In this document: one piece after another, positions 36,923 to 49,310 of the stretch
Layout of the letters: each line of letters begins with the position of its first letter
Numbering within the stretch: position 1 is the stretch's first letter
Assembly: GCA_021209875.1 (NCBI GenBank)
Contig: JAGYVD010000007.1
Coordinates: 3,162,001 to 3,226,000 of the forward strand
DNA length: 64,000 bases
Direction of reading: 5' to 3'
Source of the DNA: Rosellinia necatrix
Taxonomy: Eukaryota; Ascomycota; Sordariomycetes; Xylariales; Xylariaceae
Made by a program: the position numbers and the translations under genes
Notes under the pieces: model-generated
What the model was told of the DNA's origin: nothing
Database searches by the model: none
What the model saw: only the letters and a program-made list of their open reading frames with translations

Positions 36923-37199
36923 ACATGTTACGAGATTAATGCTTTGATGTTGGCAATATTTGTTGTTGTCACTTAGGTGTAATTAATGCGCACCCGCGAC
37001 TAGGAATCAATCAGGTAATAAACATAACTAGTTATTGGAACACTTGCTATACATCCTCCGCGGATGAGCGCCATAAAGCATTTAGCTTCATGTTGATATA
37101 TCCGGTCAGCCCTTATTCATAGCGAGTGTGCTCTGGTTCAGACCACCGGCGCAAAGCAGCCAAACCCAGACGTGAGATTGAGAAGGAAAACGATTGAAA

Positions 37200-38549
37200 T
37201 CCGGTAGGTACTCGTTTTAAGAGTAGAAATTCTTCCCCCAATAGGTATCAGCACCACACGAGCCAAATCCGTTCGGTAGGTTATCGCGCGCCCAGGATAG
37301 GGCATCGCTACAATTTCGGGGTCCCCTTTCCTGCCGGCGAAGTGCTTCACGGCCGCCTGCCAGCGCGGGCGGGCGCGAGGAGAGCACGTCCGACGACGGC
37401 GGTGCCCCGGCTCCTTGCCGCGCGCCGCCGCCGTCAGCACCGTGAACAGCGACGGGCCGTGGTGGTCGAAGGGCGTGCGGTCTTGCGCGCCGGCCCACAG
37501 CCGTCCGCGGAGGCGGGATATGATCTTCCAGGCCTCGCCGCCAGTGATGGCGGTGGTGGTGGTTGTGGTGGTGGTGGTGGTGGTCGTCGTCTTGGCCACC
37601 TGCCCGCCGTCGCCGTCGTCGAAGTGCGCCACCGGGATCTGGAAGTCGCGGGACTTTTGGCGAGCCACCCGTGGGAGCCAGCCCACGACGCCGGAGGTCG
37701 GGGAGCTGGAAGTGGCCCTTGGAAGAGCTCGCACGCGAAGCCCCGCGGCATCACGGCGATCTCGTTTCCGCCGCACCAGGAGCTGGCCCAGCTCCGTCTG
37801 GATGTTCCAGGGCCCCCCGGCCTGCCTGTGGGGGCGACGAGGACGTCGCCGTCGAGGGGGAAGGGAGGAGAAGGGCCGTCCGCGGCGCCATGTCCTCCGC
37901 GACCCCGAACACCCAGACCCGCCTCCCGCCCCCCGTCTTCTGCTGCGGGTCGCCGTTGCGGCCCAAGGAGCCTCTGCTGCGTCCAGCCCGCCCCCGCCCG
38001 CCACGGGGAATGCTCGGCCACGTGTAAGGAGTTCGGCGTGAGGCGAGTTTTGGGGGGCGCCGGGCTGGCAATCTCGGAGGTCTCATCTGGGGGCGTGAAT
38101 TCGCTGCAGTCCACGGGACGGCCCCACGCGGTAGAGCCATGTCTGGAGATTCCGCTCGCGGATCGGGTTCGCAAAGGACGTGTTGGAGATGCGCTCGGTC
38201 CAGAGTCCGAATGCATTCTTTTGTGGGGTGTTGATCACGACTGGGATTGCGTTGGGTATAGCTTCCGATCTGTTTACTTTTAATATGAAGCACTGTTAGG
38301 GGTCGAAACACAACGAACTTACTGGTGGTAAGAGTTGAAGCCATTGAGATAGCTGTATGTGTCTTCGACAGCAAAGGTGGTGACGGGGCCATTTTGTTGC
38401 TGGGGTTCACTTTGCTTTTCTAGTACACTGGGATTCGGTGTCTGGGAGACAACGTCCGAAACCCCGAGGAGTGGTTAAATCTGTCAGTTATTTATACTCG
38501 TAGAATCACGTTTACCAGGTTCAATAATCGCGCTTTCGTCTGCTCCCAT
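37200..38549 (-). pseudogene. Decayed homogentisate 1,2-dioxygenase (HGD) gene
   Basis: The 5' part is intact: exons 38549-38516 and 38419-38323 and the start of a third at 38269 splice in phase to give an HGD N-terminus (FAVEDTYSYLNGFNSYHQ, then AFGLWTERISNTSF and LQTWLYRVGPSR). An in-frame TGA follows at 38083-38085. Further HGD pieces appear in changing frames: GRNGDPQQKTGGG, VWVFGVAEDMAPRTAL, DGDVLV, NIQTELGQLLVR, NEIAVMPRGFACELFQG, RDFQIPVAHFDD, RLWAGAQDRTPFD, GPSLFTVLTAAARG. The C-terminal part expected after PRWQ is not found, and a block between TPFD and GPSLF is missing. A GGT repeat (37551-37584) expands one loop. HGD opens homogentisate in tyrosine/phenylalanine breakdown; this copy cannot make the enzyme as read. 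Some frameshifts could be sequencing errors, but the missing blocks cannot. Confidence 0.8.
37551..37584. repeat. Trinucleotide repeat (GGT)n in the HGD remnant
   Basis: About ten GGT units, one interrupted by GTT, would encode a poly-Thr run on the minus strand in the decayed HGD. Confidence 0.85.
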
Positions 38550-39914
38550 GGCCTTCTATCAACAGGATCGAGTATCGGATTCTCGAAATAGATGGGGAAA
38601 TGGGAATAGCCTAGAGTATGCTATAGGGTCATCGATGCAGGGTTATCATCATGGGTTGTGTTGTTTCCTCCACCCTAGTTGTTGTAGTGTTGGAGTAGTT
38701 GAGTGTGTTCTCCAAGATCGTCTGTAAGAGACCACCGTCACGGATGGTATTGTTCCCCTCCATATTGGCTGTTGCAACGTCGGAAGGATTTAAGTCGCAT
38801 GGGGGGTTAGGAGCCGACCCCGGATCTTGGCCAAGCAACCATACGTAACTTGAAATACGCGGTAAAATAGAGTTGACGATAAACTAAAAATATAGAAATG
38901 GGGGTTGCAAACATTGCCTTTACTTAGAGATACTCATGAAGGGTCTTAATAACTCCTAGTAGACCTTCTGCTACCAACGAAGTGATACCGCAAATCATCG
39001 GGACATATTTATCGAGAACACCAAATGCCCGTCATGCTTATTGCCCTTAACAAGGATTTTATTTTATTGACCTCGGCAGCTAGTTGTTCGGATGAGACAA
39101 TACTTAGGAGCTAATGAGTATGGTATTGGGTAGTATGAAGACGACCTTCGTTTGCGTGACTTTAGGTGGGGGCTATTTATAGGTGCCTAGAAGCGCAATG
39201 GATATAAACAGACCAAAGGCAAAGGTGACATGAAACGTCTTGAACTGTCTTAATTTAGCAAGCTTTTAGCTTTGTTTAATCTTCAGCCAATTTATAATAT
39301 ATCGGTAAGCCGGTGAGGCTGTAGTTAAAATATTTTTGTGTACCTATCGAGCCTGGATATCGTCCTGCAGATCTTTGTGTGCCTTGGCCTTCCAGAAACC
39401 CGAAATATGAACCGAGAAATCGCCGAGACTTGGGATATGCTTAACGAGTATGATGAGGTCGTATCTAAGGGGCACAGTGGGATTGTCGGGAATATGCTGA
39501 CGACCACAAGCTCGTACTCGAGGGCTACACCGGTTTAGAGACATTTTAGTAACATAACACGAGGGTTCAAGGTAGACAATGAAAAACTGGAATTTAGCCT
39601 ACATAGGCTCGGCAATCGCGGCCGTGTTCACGGTAATTGGATAACCTTCCGGTGCACACTTTCCTTTGGTTGACGGTATGTTATTCCGCAATTATACGGG
39701 ACAACTGTGTGGTCGGGGTGGATGCAGTTAGTAGTTGTCAAAACAATAAATAAACGGAAAATGAGGACAAAGGGTTAAAAAGAGTTCACAATGATGCATG
39801 AATGAGCTAGGTAGGGTTGATGGTCTGGTACTGTCTGATATACACGACGATTATGTACACTGGATAAAATATATAATGTTACGTTCTGACGACTAAATTA
39901 ATATATTTGCTTGA
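38550..39914. other. Intergenic region, AT-rich, nothing recognised
   Basis: 1.4 kb between the start of the HGD remnant and the 3' end of the sugar transporter. Small ORFs (38629-38838, 39338-39538) match no family. Confidence 0.45.
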
Positions 39915-41782
39915 TTACGCCGTCGCGCCAGCGTCGGCATGCACGACGGGGATGTGGTGGGCGTCTCCGCCACCGTAGGCCTTTCCGTCCACCTCCCCGG
40001 GAATAGAGGTATCGCCTTGTCTCGAACGGTACCCGGTGCTGGGAACCCACTTGGCGCTCTTCCGCGCGCTCTTGCACTCGCTGTACATCTCGTCGACCTC
40101 CTCGAGCGACAGGCCCCTGGTCTCGTAGATGTAGAAGTACACGAACGCGATGCACAGGAAGCAGGCGCCGAACCAGATGAAGAAGACCTTGGACTGCAGG
40201 TTGGCGTAGTTCGGGCCGTAGTCGACCAGGTAAGGGGTGACGAAGGCGATGACGAAGTTGAGGAGCCACTAGGGAGGGAGATGGGTCAGCCAAAAAAAAA
40301 AAAGAAAAAAAAGTTACATCCGACGGAGGTGGTTGGGATGGATGGATGAGGAACTTACGTTGGATGCGGTCGCCAGACTCAAGCTCTTAGCGCGTGTCTT
40401 CAGGGGGTAGATCTCGCCGGTGACGACCCAGGCAAGAGGGCCCCACGTGGACGCGAAGAAGAAGATGAAGACGGCGATGAAGGCGATGCTGGCCTTCTGG
40501 GCCGCCTCGTTGTAGACGACGATGTTGCCTAGGGCATCCTGGCCGGTGGTCAGGGTGCCGAGGAGGGCGACGATGAACTGGCCGATGCACATTCCGATGG
40601 CGCCCCAGAAGAGCAAGGGGCGGCGGCCGAACTTGTCGACGGCCCAGAGGCCCGGGAGGGTCGACACGACGTTGATGACGGAGGTGATGACCTGGATGGT
40701 GAACGGGTTCTCGATACCGGAGTTCTTGAAGTACTGCGTTCCGTAGTAGAAGATGAAGTTGATGCCCGTCAGCTGCTGCAAGGCCTGGAGCCCCATACCG
40801 GTCAGCTGGCGCTTGATCATGGGGCCGCGGAAGCAGTCGAGGTAGCTGGACTGGCCCAGGCTGAGCTCGAACTCGTGGCTGGCGCGGATCTCGGCCAGTT
40901 CGGCCATGATGGCAGGGTCGTCGGCCGGGAGCCTGCGCAGTTTTCCGAGCGAGCGGGCCGCGCCCTGGTCGTCGCCCTTCTTGACCAGGTATCGGGGGGT
41001 TTCGGGAAGCAGCGTCAGGCCGACGATGAGGATGAGAGACCAGGCAAACTGGATGCCGACGGGAATGCGGTAGCTACCCGAGTCGCTGCGGTGCTGGGTG
41101 GCGTTGTTCACGATGCTCGCCAAAAGCAGGCCGATGGTGATGGCAAACTGGTATGCGCCCACGATGGCGCCTCGAATCCATTTCGGGGCCGTCTCACTCT
41201 GGTATAGGGGAACTACATGAATGTTTTAGCTTATGGTCGGTCAAGGCGGTACAGACTCGGGCTTACTCTGGGCGGAGATGAGGCCGACACCGAAACCTGC
41301 GAAAAACCGGCCGGCCAGAAACAGGGGGATGCCGGTTGCCGCTGTTTGCAGGGCCACTCCCAGGTTGAACACCCAGCATGAGGCAATCAGACCCCATCGA
41401 CGTCCTACGTTGTCGGCGAAGAAGGGAGATGCGAGGGCGCCGAAGAAGGTGCCGGCGGACAGGATAGAGACGATAGCGGACGACTGCGAAGGCGATACAT
41501 CCAGGTCGCCGGCGCTATTCCTGTAGCCCGTGGAGAAGGTATCTCGCCAGTAGGGCATAGTAAGGATACCGCTAATGGTGCCGGTATCATAACTGCAAGA
41601 TCGTGTTAGTAGCCGTGGTTGATAGATCGGCGCGCGGCTAACGAGAGGGGGAGGAGGAGGAGGAGGATAGGAGTAGTGTCTTACCCAAATAGAACACCAC
41701 CAAAGGCCACGAAAAGACCAATGGCGATGGCGGGCCATGCCTTGCCAGGCTGGTCGGCCTTCGGGATAGCCAGGACGGCCAT
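39915..41782 (-). CDS. MFS sugar transporter (SP family)
   Basis: Four exons, 41782-41685, 41592-41267, 41212-40359 and 40268-39915, give 543 residues with all phases consistent. The start ATG has a good context (caccATGgcc). Family signatures: AFGGVLFGYDTGTISGI in TM1, DNVGRRWGL in the loop 2-3, LLPETPRYLVKKG before the central loop, QQLTGINFIFYYG in TM7, DKFGRRPLL in loop 8-9, WVVTGEIYPLKTRAKSLSLATASN in TM10-11 and YETRGLSLEEVDEMY after TM12. It is a plasma-membrane proton symporter or facilitator for a monosaccharide; hexose or xylose uptake is typical of close relatives. The substrate is not predicted. It is about 18 kb from the sugar-phosphate cluster, too far to link them. Confidence 0.93.
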
Positions 41783-41979
41783 GGTGAAGGTATTGATTGC
41801 ACTAGGGAACCGTTTGTTGTCGTCTTGTTGTCGTCTTGTGCCGTGGAGGTAGTTGGCTTGTCTTGCCCTTTGACGGTCAAATGTCCCCAGTCACGAGATC
41901 TAGGGAATGGGGGAAGCAACACGGTCTCCAGGAAAATACCCCGAGATCAGTCTGGGGAACGATCTTTATATATCAGGTG

Positions 41980-42933
41980 TTAAGATCTACCATAATAGAA
42001 CCTTCCATGGAATGGGATTCTCCCCCCTGGCACAAGCGCCTTTTCCTTCCACACCACACTAACTCGGGTAGAGACTACTACTACTACGGACGCATGGCTA
42101 TACAACAGTGGCAGGCATTGGGTCTTGTTCGTCAGCTTGTGGGACAGTGCCTCCGTTTCGAAGACCATGAATGGATTTTTACCATTGGCCCAGGCCGAGA
42201 CTTGTCCGTCCAAGGCGATATGCGCCGCCCATGGGCAAAAAGGAAAAAAAAAAAAGCATGGGGTATCAGGCCTATGCCCATGGGGTTGCGAACTCGAAAA
42301 CACGGGGCGGGTGCTGGACAACTTGATCCGGACTGGCTGACTGACCTGACCTACGAGCTGCAGTACTGTGTTACTTACTATGTAGCTCTTGCAGCTGTCG
42401 GCACAGTACCATGTAGAGGCAGAGGCCGAGGGTGGACGGGCAAGCAGAGGCAGAGGCAACGACGGAGGCAAAGTACGGTAGCAGGATTTCCCAGGTTGTC
42501 GAGCCGGTCCGATTGCAGTGGGGATTTGGAGAATTCGCGCGCTTGGGATCTGGAGATCTGGAGATTGGAACACGCATTTGCATTTGGGATATCGCTGGAA
42601 GGAGACGAGCATTAGAGACGAGCACCAGAGACGATGGGGACGCTGCGCCGCCGGATGAGAGCCTTCGCTGGTCGCGACCAATTGCGCTCGTGAAATTTCA
42701 ACCGAAACGGCCACTGGCCGGAATAGCGCCGAGTGCCGCCGTGGCCTCTGCGGTTGAGCCGCATCATGACTCGGGCGCCCGTCTGGGAAGTCCCTGCCAG
42801 GGTGGTTGTTTATTTCGCCGACGGGCGGCGTGATATGCCGTCTCGAGGTCATGAGGGTGTCGTCTCCGTCATCGTCGTCTGCGCGGTCTGCCGATGGAAA
42901 CGGCGACTGCTCTGACACGAGGGCCTCTTCCAA
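41980..42933 (-). other. Long open frame of doubtful coding status
   Basis: 317 codons without a stop, 200 bases upstream of the transporter start on the same strand. The translation begins with an acidic patch (SADRADDDDGDDT) but otherwise has no domain, no signal peptide and a phenylalanine run that comes from a plain homopolymer. The opposite strand is also unusually open. I would not annotate it as a gene without transcript support. Confidence 0.15.
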
Positions 42934-45900
42934 GGACGATGGACGATCCTTCGCAATATACTACACTACGTATAGGCCATCGGTTCTCATGTCAGATGGC
43001 TTCCGTATTTTATGCAAGAATCATGCTTTCGACCTGGGTCGCGAACGCCTCGACGCGTCCACTTGACTGGATAGATAGTGCGTGTACATAATGTACACTA
43101 CTTACTTTACCGCATACTGTCCACCACACCAAGACGAACCAGGGTGGCGTGGTGGGTATATTACGTATCTTACTACCGGGACTAACCTCAAGACTTCTAG
43201 CAGGCCAAACCCCCCTGTCGATCCAGCAGGCATCTTTATGAAACAGGAAGGGCACATCATGATGACGACAGGATCGTTGGCGAGGGAGAAGACGGCAGTC
43301 CCAACAAACCGAAGCCAAGCAGAAACGTCTGACCCGGACCGTACGCAAACAAAAAGGGACACAAAAGGTCAGCGTGCTCGCTGGACTGCTGGGAATGTGA
43401 AAGGTGAAATATGTTCAACCACCCAGCTTCCCCTGAATCTGCGCTGAAGCACATCAAAATTACATTACTGTATTGCACACCTCTCCTTCTATTCCAAATA
43501 CGAATTCATACAAGCTCGAGTCGGCTTCGGGGACACCCGACTATTATTTCCCGTGCATGGCATAGCATGGCATGGTGCCGGTACTACGCTACCTTTGGTA
43601 AGCGAACCTATGGATCGTCATTGCTCAGTCTCGACTCAGAAATTATTACCTGCTGGTCTTACTACAAAGGTGGTATCGGCTTTTGATCAAAGGGGGGCTA
43701 TTCTCTCTACCGCCATGGCGCGCCGGCGTGTTTATGGGGCCAACAGAGCAAAAACCTGTCGTTTTCCGTGGTCATTTCGCCGACATGCGCAATAGTGGCC
43801 ATGGAGTCGAAAACCAATTGTTAGGTAATTGTTGAGAAGTAGTTGTGTACACTACTTGGTGTATTGTACACTAGGCAGGACAACATCGACAACGTAAACT
43901 ATGCCCATAATAGTTGGCCAAGAGACCGTGATAAGTGGCACCACCAGCACGTTGCCACTGAAGATAATGACTCTTTTTCCCTCCGGTCCCCATCATTTTT
44001 GCCTTCTCCATTCCAAACCTTTCTACCCAACTATTCCCTTTTCTCCCACCTCTCGTCGCTGACCTCACCTCACCTCACCTCATCTTCCGTTCAAACATAT
44101 CTTTTGTCTCCGTCACAAATGGGACGCTTATAAATCACGATACACGAGGCATTTCGGGATGTTGGATATTGCGTCGAATACGATTTACGGAAAAGTACAC
44201 CCGTAGGGTCTTATTACGCCGATATACCCTAGGCTGTGGCGCTTTAACCTCGGCCTTGAAAAGTCGGGTTCGTAGGGGCCGCTCCAACCTCGGACCAACG
44301 AATATGACGCAAAACGTCTGTTGCCCCAAGTCTCGCGTGACTTGCCATATCCTTCCGGAAGGGATGGAAGAATACATATCGACCCCGAATCTCCTTAGGG
44401 GAAATGCGTATTCCGTTCCTCCTGGCTAGGGCCCTCTAGGGATCAGAAGAGATTTACGTTGCTCGTCAGGAGATGGTGCTTGGATTTGGACCCTATCCAG
44501 GTTTTCAACCAATATGGGCTGCTTTTCGCGATATAGCAGGTGCCGTATTAGTTGGATCATGTATGCAACCCTCGCCGGTGCATTGAAATCATGCGGGGGC
44601 TCGGATTATATCCCAACGGATTGGGCGACTGACGATTGACTTGCTTTATCTTTCAATCTTACTGTTGGGTAAGGCTCATGCATCATCATATCAAGGTCCC
44701 AGCAGTATTGGGAGGACCTCAGGTCCAGACGGTCTACGCGACAGCCAAGTGCTGTGCCGAGATGGTTGGCATCCGACTTAGGCTTGGGTTGTATAACCCT
44801 GCCTGTTGACGAAGCCCAAAGGAGACAGCTACCTTGACGTGGACTGGATGCAAGTAAAAGTTTAATGCGGCAACCTAGAAAAGTAGCCTAGGATCAAGAT
44901 GGCGTGGCCATGAAGAGGTGGGAGCAGTGGCAAATAACAAACCTCGGGCATCGCGTGAGTATCTCCTGTTTGCTCTGTCCTTCATCATCAAATCGGCCGT
45001 AAAGCAAGGACAACAGGCAAGTAAAGTGTCGTTAGGATTTCTAGAATAGTTCCTCGCCCCTACCATCTCTGCTCCAATTAGTCCCCGCGTTAACGCTACT
45101 CGGGGACAAGGGACAGGCCCGTGGCATGCATTACCACCGAGGTGGCACGGATCAATGGGGAACATTCGAAGTTGGTGTGTGTGATTGGGTGGTGGTGCTT
45201 ACATCACTAAGAAACGGTTACCGAATGACGAAGATTGAGCAACCCTTGTTACAGCTTCGTTTTGTATCACATTGTTTTTTTTTTTTTTTTGCAAAACTAG
45301 ATGAACAACCCTGTCTGGTCAGGTTTATTACCAAGTTCTGCGTGGGAGCTTCTCTAACCGATTAACATAACCATAAGTCTTCATAAGTAGACCCTATTCA
45401 GTGTATAGGTATATGTTATGACCGGGTATTGCAGTCGGGCCTGCTTGCAAGGAAGGGAAGCATAAGAGAGGCCACCTGGACGATGCAATTATCTAATTGT
45501 CTACTGTAACCTAAGCCACGGGTTGGGCTCAAAACCATCATCCCCGTGCAAATCCTTGCCCACCCGCCCACGTGCGATCCTCTCCGCAATCCACTCTCTC
45601 CAATTCCCATACTCTAAGTAGAAATGCGTCGTTGTAAGGCCTATATTTTAAGCCTTCTGTTCAAAAATCGGCGGAGCTGAGATGCTCATGCATGCTTTTA
45701 ACATACTTCAGACGGACTGCACTGCATTCGCTGCGCATGCGCCGCCAAGCCGCTTTATGATACTAAGATCGCAGGTTCGTGTCGTGCCGGGTCAAGAAGT
45801 TGTCATTATATGATCGTTAATACTGGGCTGCAAAACAACGCACGTGGTAGATTCTGGACCTTGATCATAAGAGCATTTGGGATACCTATAACGACTGATG

Positions 45901-46923
45901 CGGATTGGCGATATGCATACAAGACGGTAGGGCAGATAGGCTTTTGACGTCGATTTGTTATTGGCGAATTCGGCTGGTCGTGCGGTGGATGCTCTATTTA
46001 TATGTACCGCACTGATTCCATCTAGCTCTACTTCATGCCTGGGCAATCTATGTTAGAGCGTTCCTTCGCGCAATGACGCAAGATTAAATCGTGCTGACAC
46101 CCACATACATCCTCGGTAGATATCGCCTAGTTAGTGAGTTGTTAGTAAATCTTTAACGGATGTAGAAATGATTATGTACCGCCATCGACTCGTAATGCTA
46201 CCATGACTACCCACGCTGACAGTAAAGTAATAGGCTAATCGTTCACACGAGCTTTTTGGATGGATTATGAAAGCCCCGGATAACCCAATTAGGATATATG
46301 GCAAACGATACAGACATGTTATACCGAAGGTGGTCGGGCATGTTGGGCTATGTCTCTCATGCATTAATCGGTTCGCCTTTGCTGCTTCATGCTGGACAAC
46401 AGGGGACACCTATTTTGTATTTCAGTTCCCCAGGCCATCGATCCCGCGAGATCCGATGTCACAAAAATGGTGGCCGGTGAGGGTGCAGATCCCACGTGGC
46501 TTTGAAGCATGGTAGTGCACTTCCGCTTCAAGACGGCAAGGGTGTGAATACCCCTATCGAGGGATGGGCTCGGCACTAGATAGGTAGTGCGTATCTGACA
46601 ATGGAGATTCTAGACGCCAACTCGCGCGCTACGTGGGACTAACAAGGTAAGTCTAGGCGAAGAGCAGCAGGTAGGTAAGGTTATGGCGCATGAATCTACG
46701 GACTATCAGCCACATGCTATCCGAACAAGGCAACGCTCAGGGGAATGTCGTTGTCATTCTCGAGCTTCTTAACTCCGCGTGGTGGATTTATGGTATGCAG
46801 GATGACTAGCGGGTTAGAGCCAACTGAAGCTCTCTAGCAGGGATTCTCCTTGGCGTGGTGAGGGAGAGCGCGGGCTCATAGGCCTGGGAGCGCCTCCCTT
46901 GTGTAGTTTTGGCTGAGAAGGGT

Positions 46924-46929
46924 TATAAA
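46924..46929 (+). promoter_or_regulatory. TATA box of the GMC oxidoreductase gene
   Basis: TATAAA lies 130 bases before the ATG and is followed by a pyrimidine-rich leader, a normal layout for a regulated fungal gene. Confidence 0.45.
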
Positions 46930-47053
46930 GTGATCAGTCGCTCAGCCAGGCCGGCCAATCCTCTCCCGTCCTCAAGGATCGCTTGTTGTCACTCTTTTTT
47001 TTGTATCCACAAAGCGTTGTCTTCTTCACTCCTTCAGAAGACACAGATCCTCA

Positions 47054-49310
47054 ATGTTGAAAACTACGACTTGGGCGACAGCCCTGCTGGCTGGCTCCGT
47101 CTCAGCGCTCGGGGATCACTTCCGGCTTTTGGGGTCGTCCTTTGCCACTCCCGGCGACAATGCGACTTACGACTACGTTATCGTTGGAGGTGGTACCGCG
47201 GGCCTCACGCTCGCCGCACGGCTGGTCGAACAGCATGCGGGCACCGTCGCTATCGTCGAGGCGGGAACGTTCTACGAGCTGAGCAATAGCAACAACAGCA
47301 TGCTCCCCGGCGGCGACGGCGCCTTCACCGGCAAGGGCGTCAATGATTGGCAACCCTTGATCGACTGGGGATATATCACGGAGCCGCAAGTTGTCAGTTA
47401 ACCTTAACGGGGATACGTCTCGGGTTGAGGGTGTTAACCGTGGGAATAGGGTGCCAACGGCTTGAAGCTTCATTATGCGGCGGGCAAAACATTCGGTGGT
47501 GGTTCAGCCAGGAATTTCATGGTGTACCAACGTGGAACGGAGGGCTCGTACCAAAACTGGGCTGACCAAGTTGGTGACGACAGCTAGTATGTTTCTTGTC
47601 TTTATCTTGTTTTCTTGGCGTGGTGTTCGCTCTGCATGCATTTGGAGTCTCGTTGAGGCAAGTCCTCATCATGCACGGCAATTTCACTAACATTTCCATT
47701 CTTATAGCACCTGGTCTAATTTCCTTCCTTGGTTCAAAAAGAGTGTGCATTTCGTGCCACCTAACAGTAAGCTTTCCTCAATGTGATATTCATATTACTC
47801 CAGTTATATCAGGAGCACATAAACTCCTGGTTCGGACAAACTTCGTTCCAGGAGTTTTCTCGAATTTCAGAGATACTGGCGGGGAGACTAATGCTGACCA
47901 TTGCAGTGAACGCTCGACCTGCCAACTCGACGCCTATCTATGATGAAAGCGTCGTGGGTAGCACGGGCCCAATTTCCGCAACGTACCCGAACTGGCCTCA
48001 AGCCATCGCCACCTGGGTAGCGCAAGGTCTCGAGGCTATCGGGCTTCCCATGATTCCCGGCTTTAACGGCGGCAAGCTGATCGGCCAGGCCTACGCCACA
48101 TTCTCGATCGACGGTAAGACGATGCTACGAAGTTCGTCCTCGACTGCGTTCTTGCAACCGAAGCTCGGCAACACTGACCTCTACTTGTACCACTTGACGT
48201 TGGCTAAGAAGATTATCTTCGACGATGACAAGAAGGCCACCGGCGTGGTCGTTAACACCATGGGTGCCCAGTACACCTTGAAGGCCAACAAGGAAGTGAT
48301 CGTGTCGGCCGGTGTGTTCGGCTCGCCGCAGTTATTGATGGTCTCGGGCGTTGGCCCCCGCAAGACCCTACGAAAGCTCAATATTCCCGTTGTGGCCGAC
48401 CGACCCGGCGTGGGAGAAAACTTGCAGGACCATATCTACTACGGCATCACGTACCGCATCAATGCCATCAGTTTCTCTTCGCTTATCGACCCTAACTTTG
48501 CCGCCGAGCAGAAGGCCCTTTTCCAGGCCAACGCCACGGGCATCTACACCAACCCGACGGCTGATGTCATCGGTTGGGAGAAGATTCCCGCCCACCTCCG
48601 CAAGGGGTGGTCCAAGAAGACCCGAAACGCGCTCGCGGAGTTGCCCGAGGATTGGCCCGAGGCGGAGTACATCTCGCTCGGATCATGGCTGGGCGACGAC
48701 TTCGACTCTCGATTTGCTGATCCCGCCGACGGGTATAACTACGGAACGCTCGTCTGCGCCGTTATATCGTCGCTCTCACGTGGTGCCGTATCGATCTCGT
48801 CAGCTGACACGGCGGTGAACCCGGTCATCGACCCCAACTCGCTGACGCATCCGGGCGACATCGACGTGGCCGTGGCAGCGTTCAAGCGCGGGCGCGAGTT
48901 CTGGGCGACGGACGTGATGAAGAAACTCGCCATCGGCGAGGAGATCTACCCCCGGCCCCGAGGTGCAGACGGACGAGGAGATCCTGGCCTCGATCCGCCG
49001 AAGCTACAACGCCATCTACCACGCCTCGTGCACCAACAAGATGGGCAAGAAGGACGACCCGATGGCCGTCGTCGACCCGAAGGCGCGCGTGTACGGCGTC
49101 AAGAACCTGCGCGTCGTCGACGCCTCGGCCTTCCCCCTCCTGCCCCCCGGACACCCCCAGTCCACCGTCTACGCGCTGGCCGAGAAGATCGCCTGCGATA
49201 TCGTGGGCGGCTGCACCGAGGTGCCCTCGTACCCGTCGTATCCCACGGGCCCCGGCAAGTGCACCAAGAAGAAGAACAAGAGACAACACGAGCACCACCA
49301 CCACCATTAG
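47054..49310 (+). CDS. Secreted GMC (FAD) oxidoreductase, one-base frameshift near the 3' end
   Basis: Exons 47054-47389, 47450-47586, 47708-47766 and 47907-49310; ignoring one extra base gives 644 residues. A signal peptide (MLKTTTWATALLAGSVSALG) precedes the FAD-binding motif YDYVIVGGGTAGLTLAARL. Later signatures are HYAAGKTFGGGSARNFM, SAGVFGSPQLLMVSGVGP and the C-terminal catalytic region CTNKMG / LRVVDASAFPLLPPGHPQST. The frame breaks at the C run 48950-48954 (five C; four would give the conserved YPGPEVQTDEEI). Without correction, the last 115 residues with the catalytic His would be lost. The protein ends in a Lys/Arg-rich tail and five His. Relatives oxidise alcohols, aryl alcohols or sugars outside the cell and make H2O2; the substrate is not predicted. 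The exact donor of intron 1 (47390 or 47393) is uncertain. Confidence 0.87.
47821..47857 (+). other. Perfect 10-bp hairpin in intron 3 of the GMC gene
   Basis: aaactcctgg (47821-47830) and ccaggagttt (47848-47857) are exact reverse complements around a 17-base loop. The host intron is 140 nt, about twice the length of most introns in this window. Confidence 0.6.

Larger units (their letters stand above)
41783..47053. other. Gene-poor 5.3 kb region
   Basis: No gene is recognised in this long stretch. The part next to the transporter (41836-42933) has long overlapping open frames on both strands, the longest 41980-42933 minus (317 codons), but its translation is low-similarity and Pro/Ser/Arg-rich; it is more likely transporter promoter and leader. 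The rest (43-47 kb) is AT-richer and broken by stops in all frames. A T run lies at 45275-45290. A TATAAA at 46924-46929 belongs to the GMC gene. Confidence 0.4.

Noticed and set aside
39915..41782. A link of the sugar transporter with the tetrulose cluster
   Set aside because: They are 18 kb apart with several unrelated genes between them and share no visible promoter motif.
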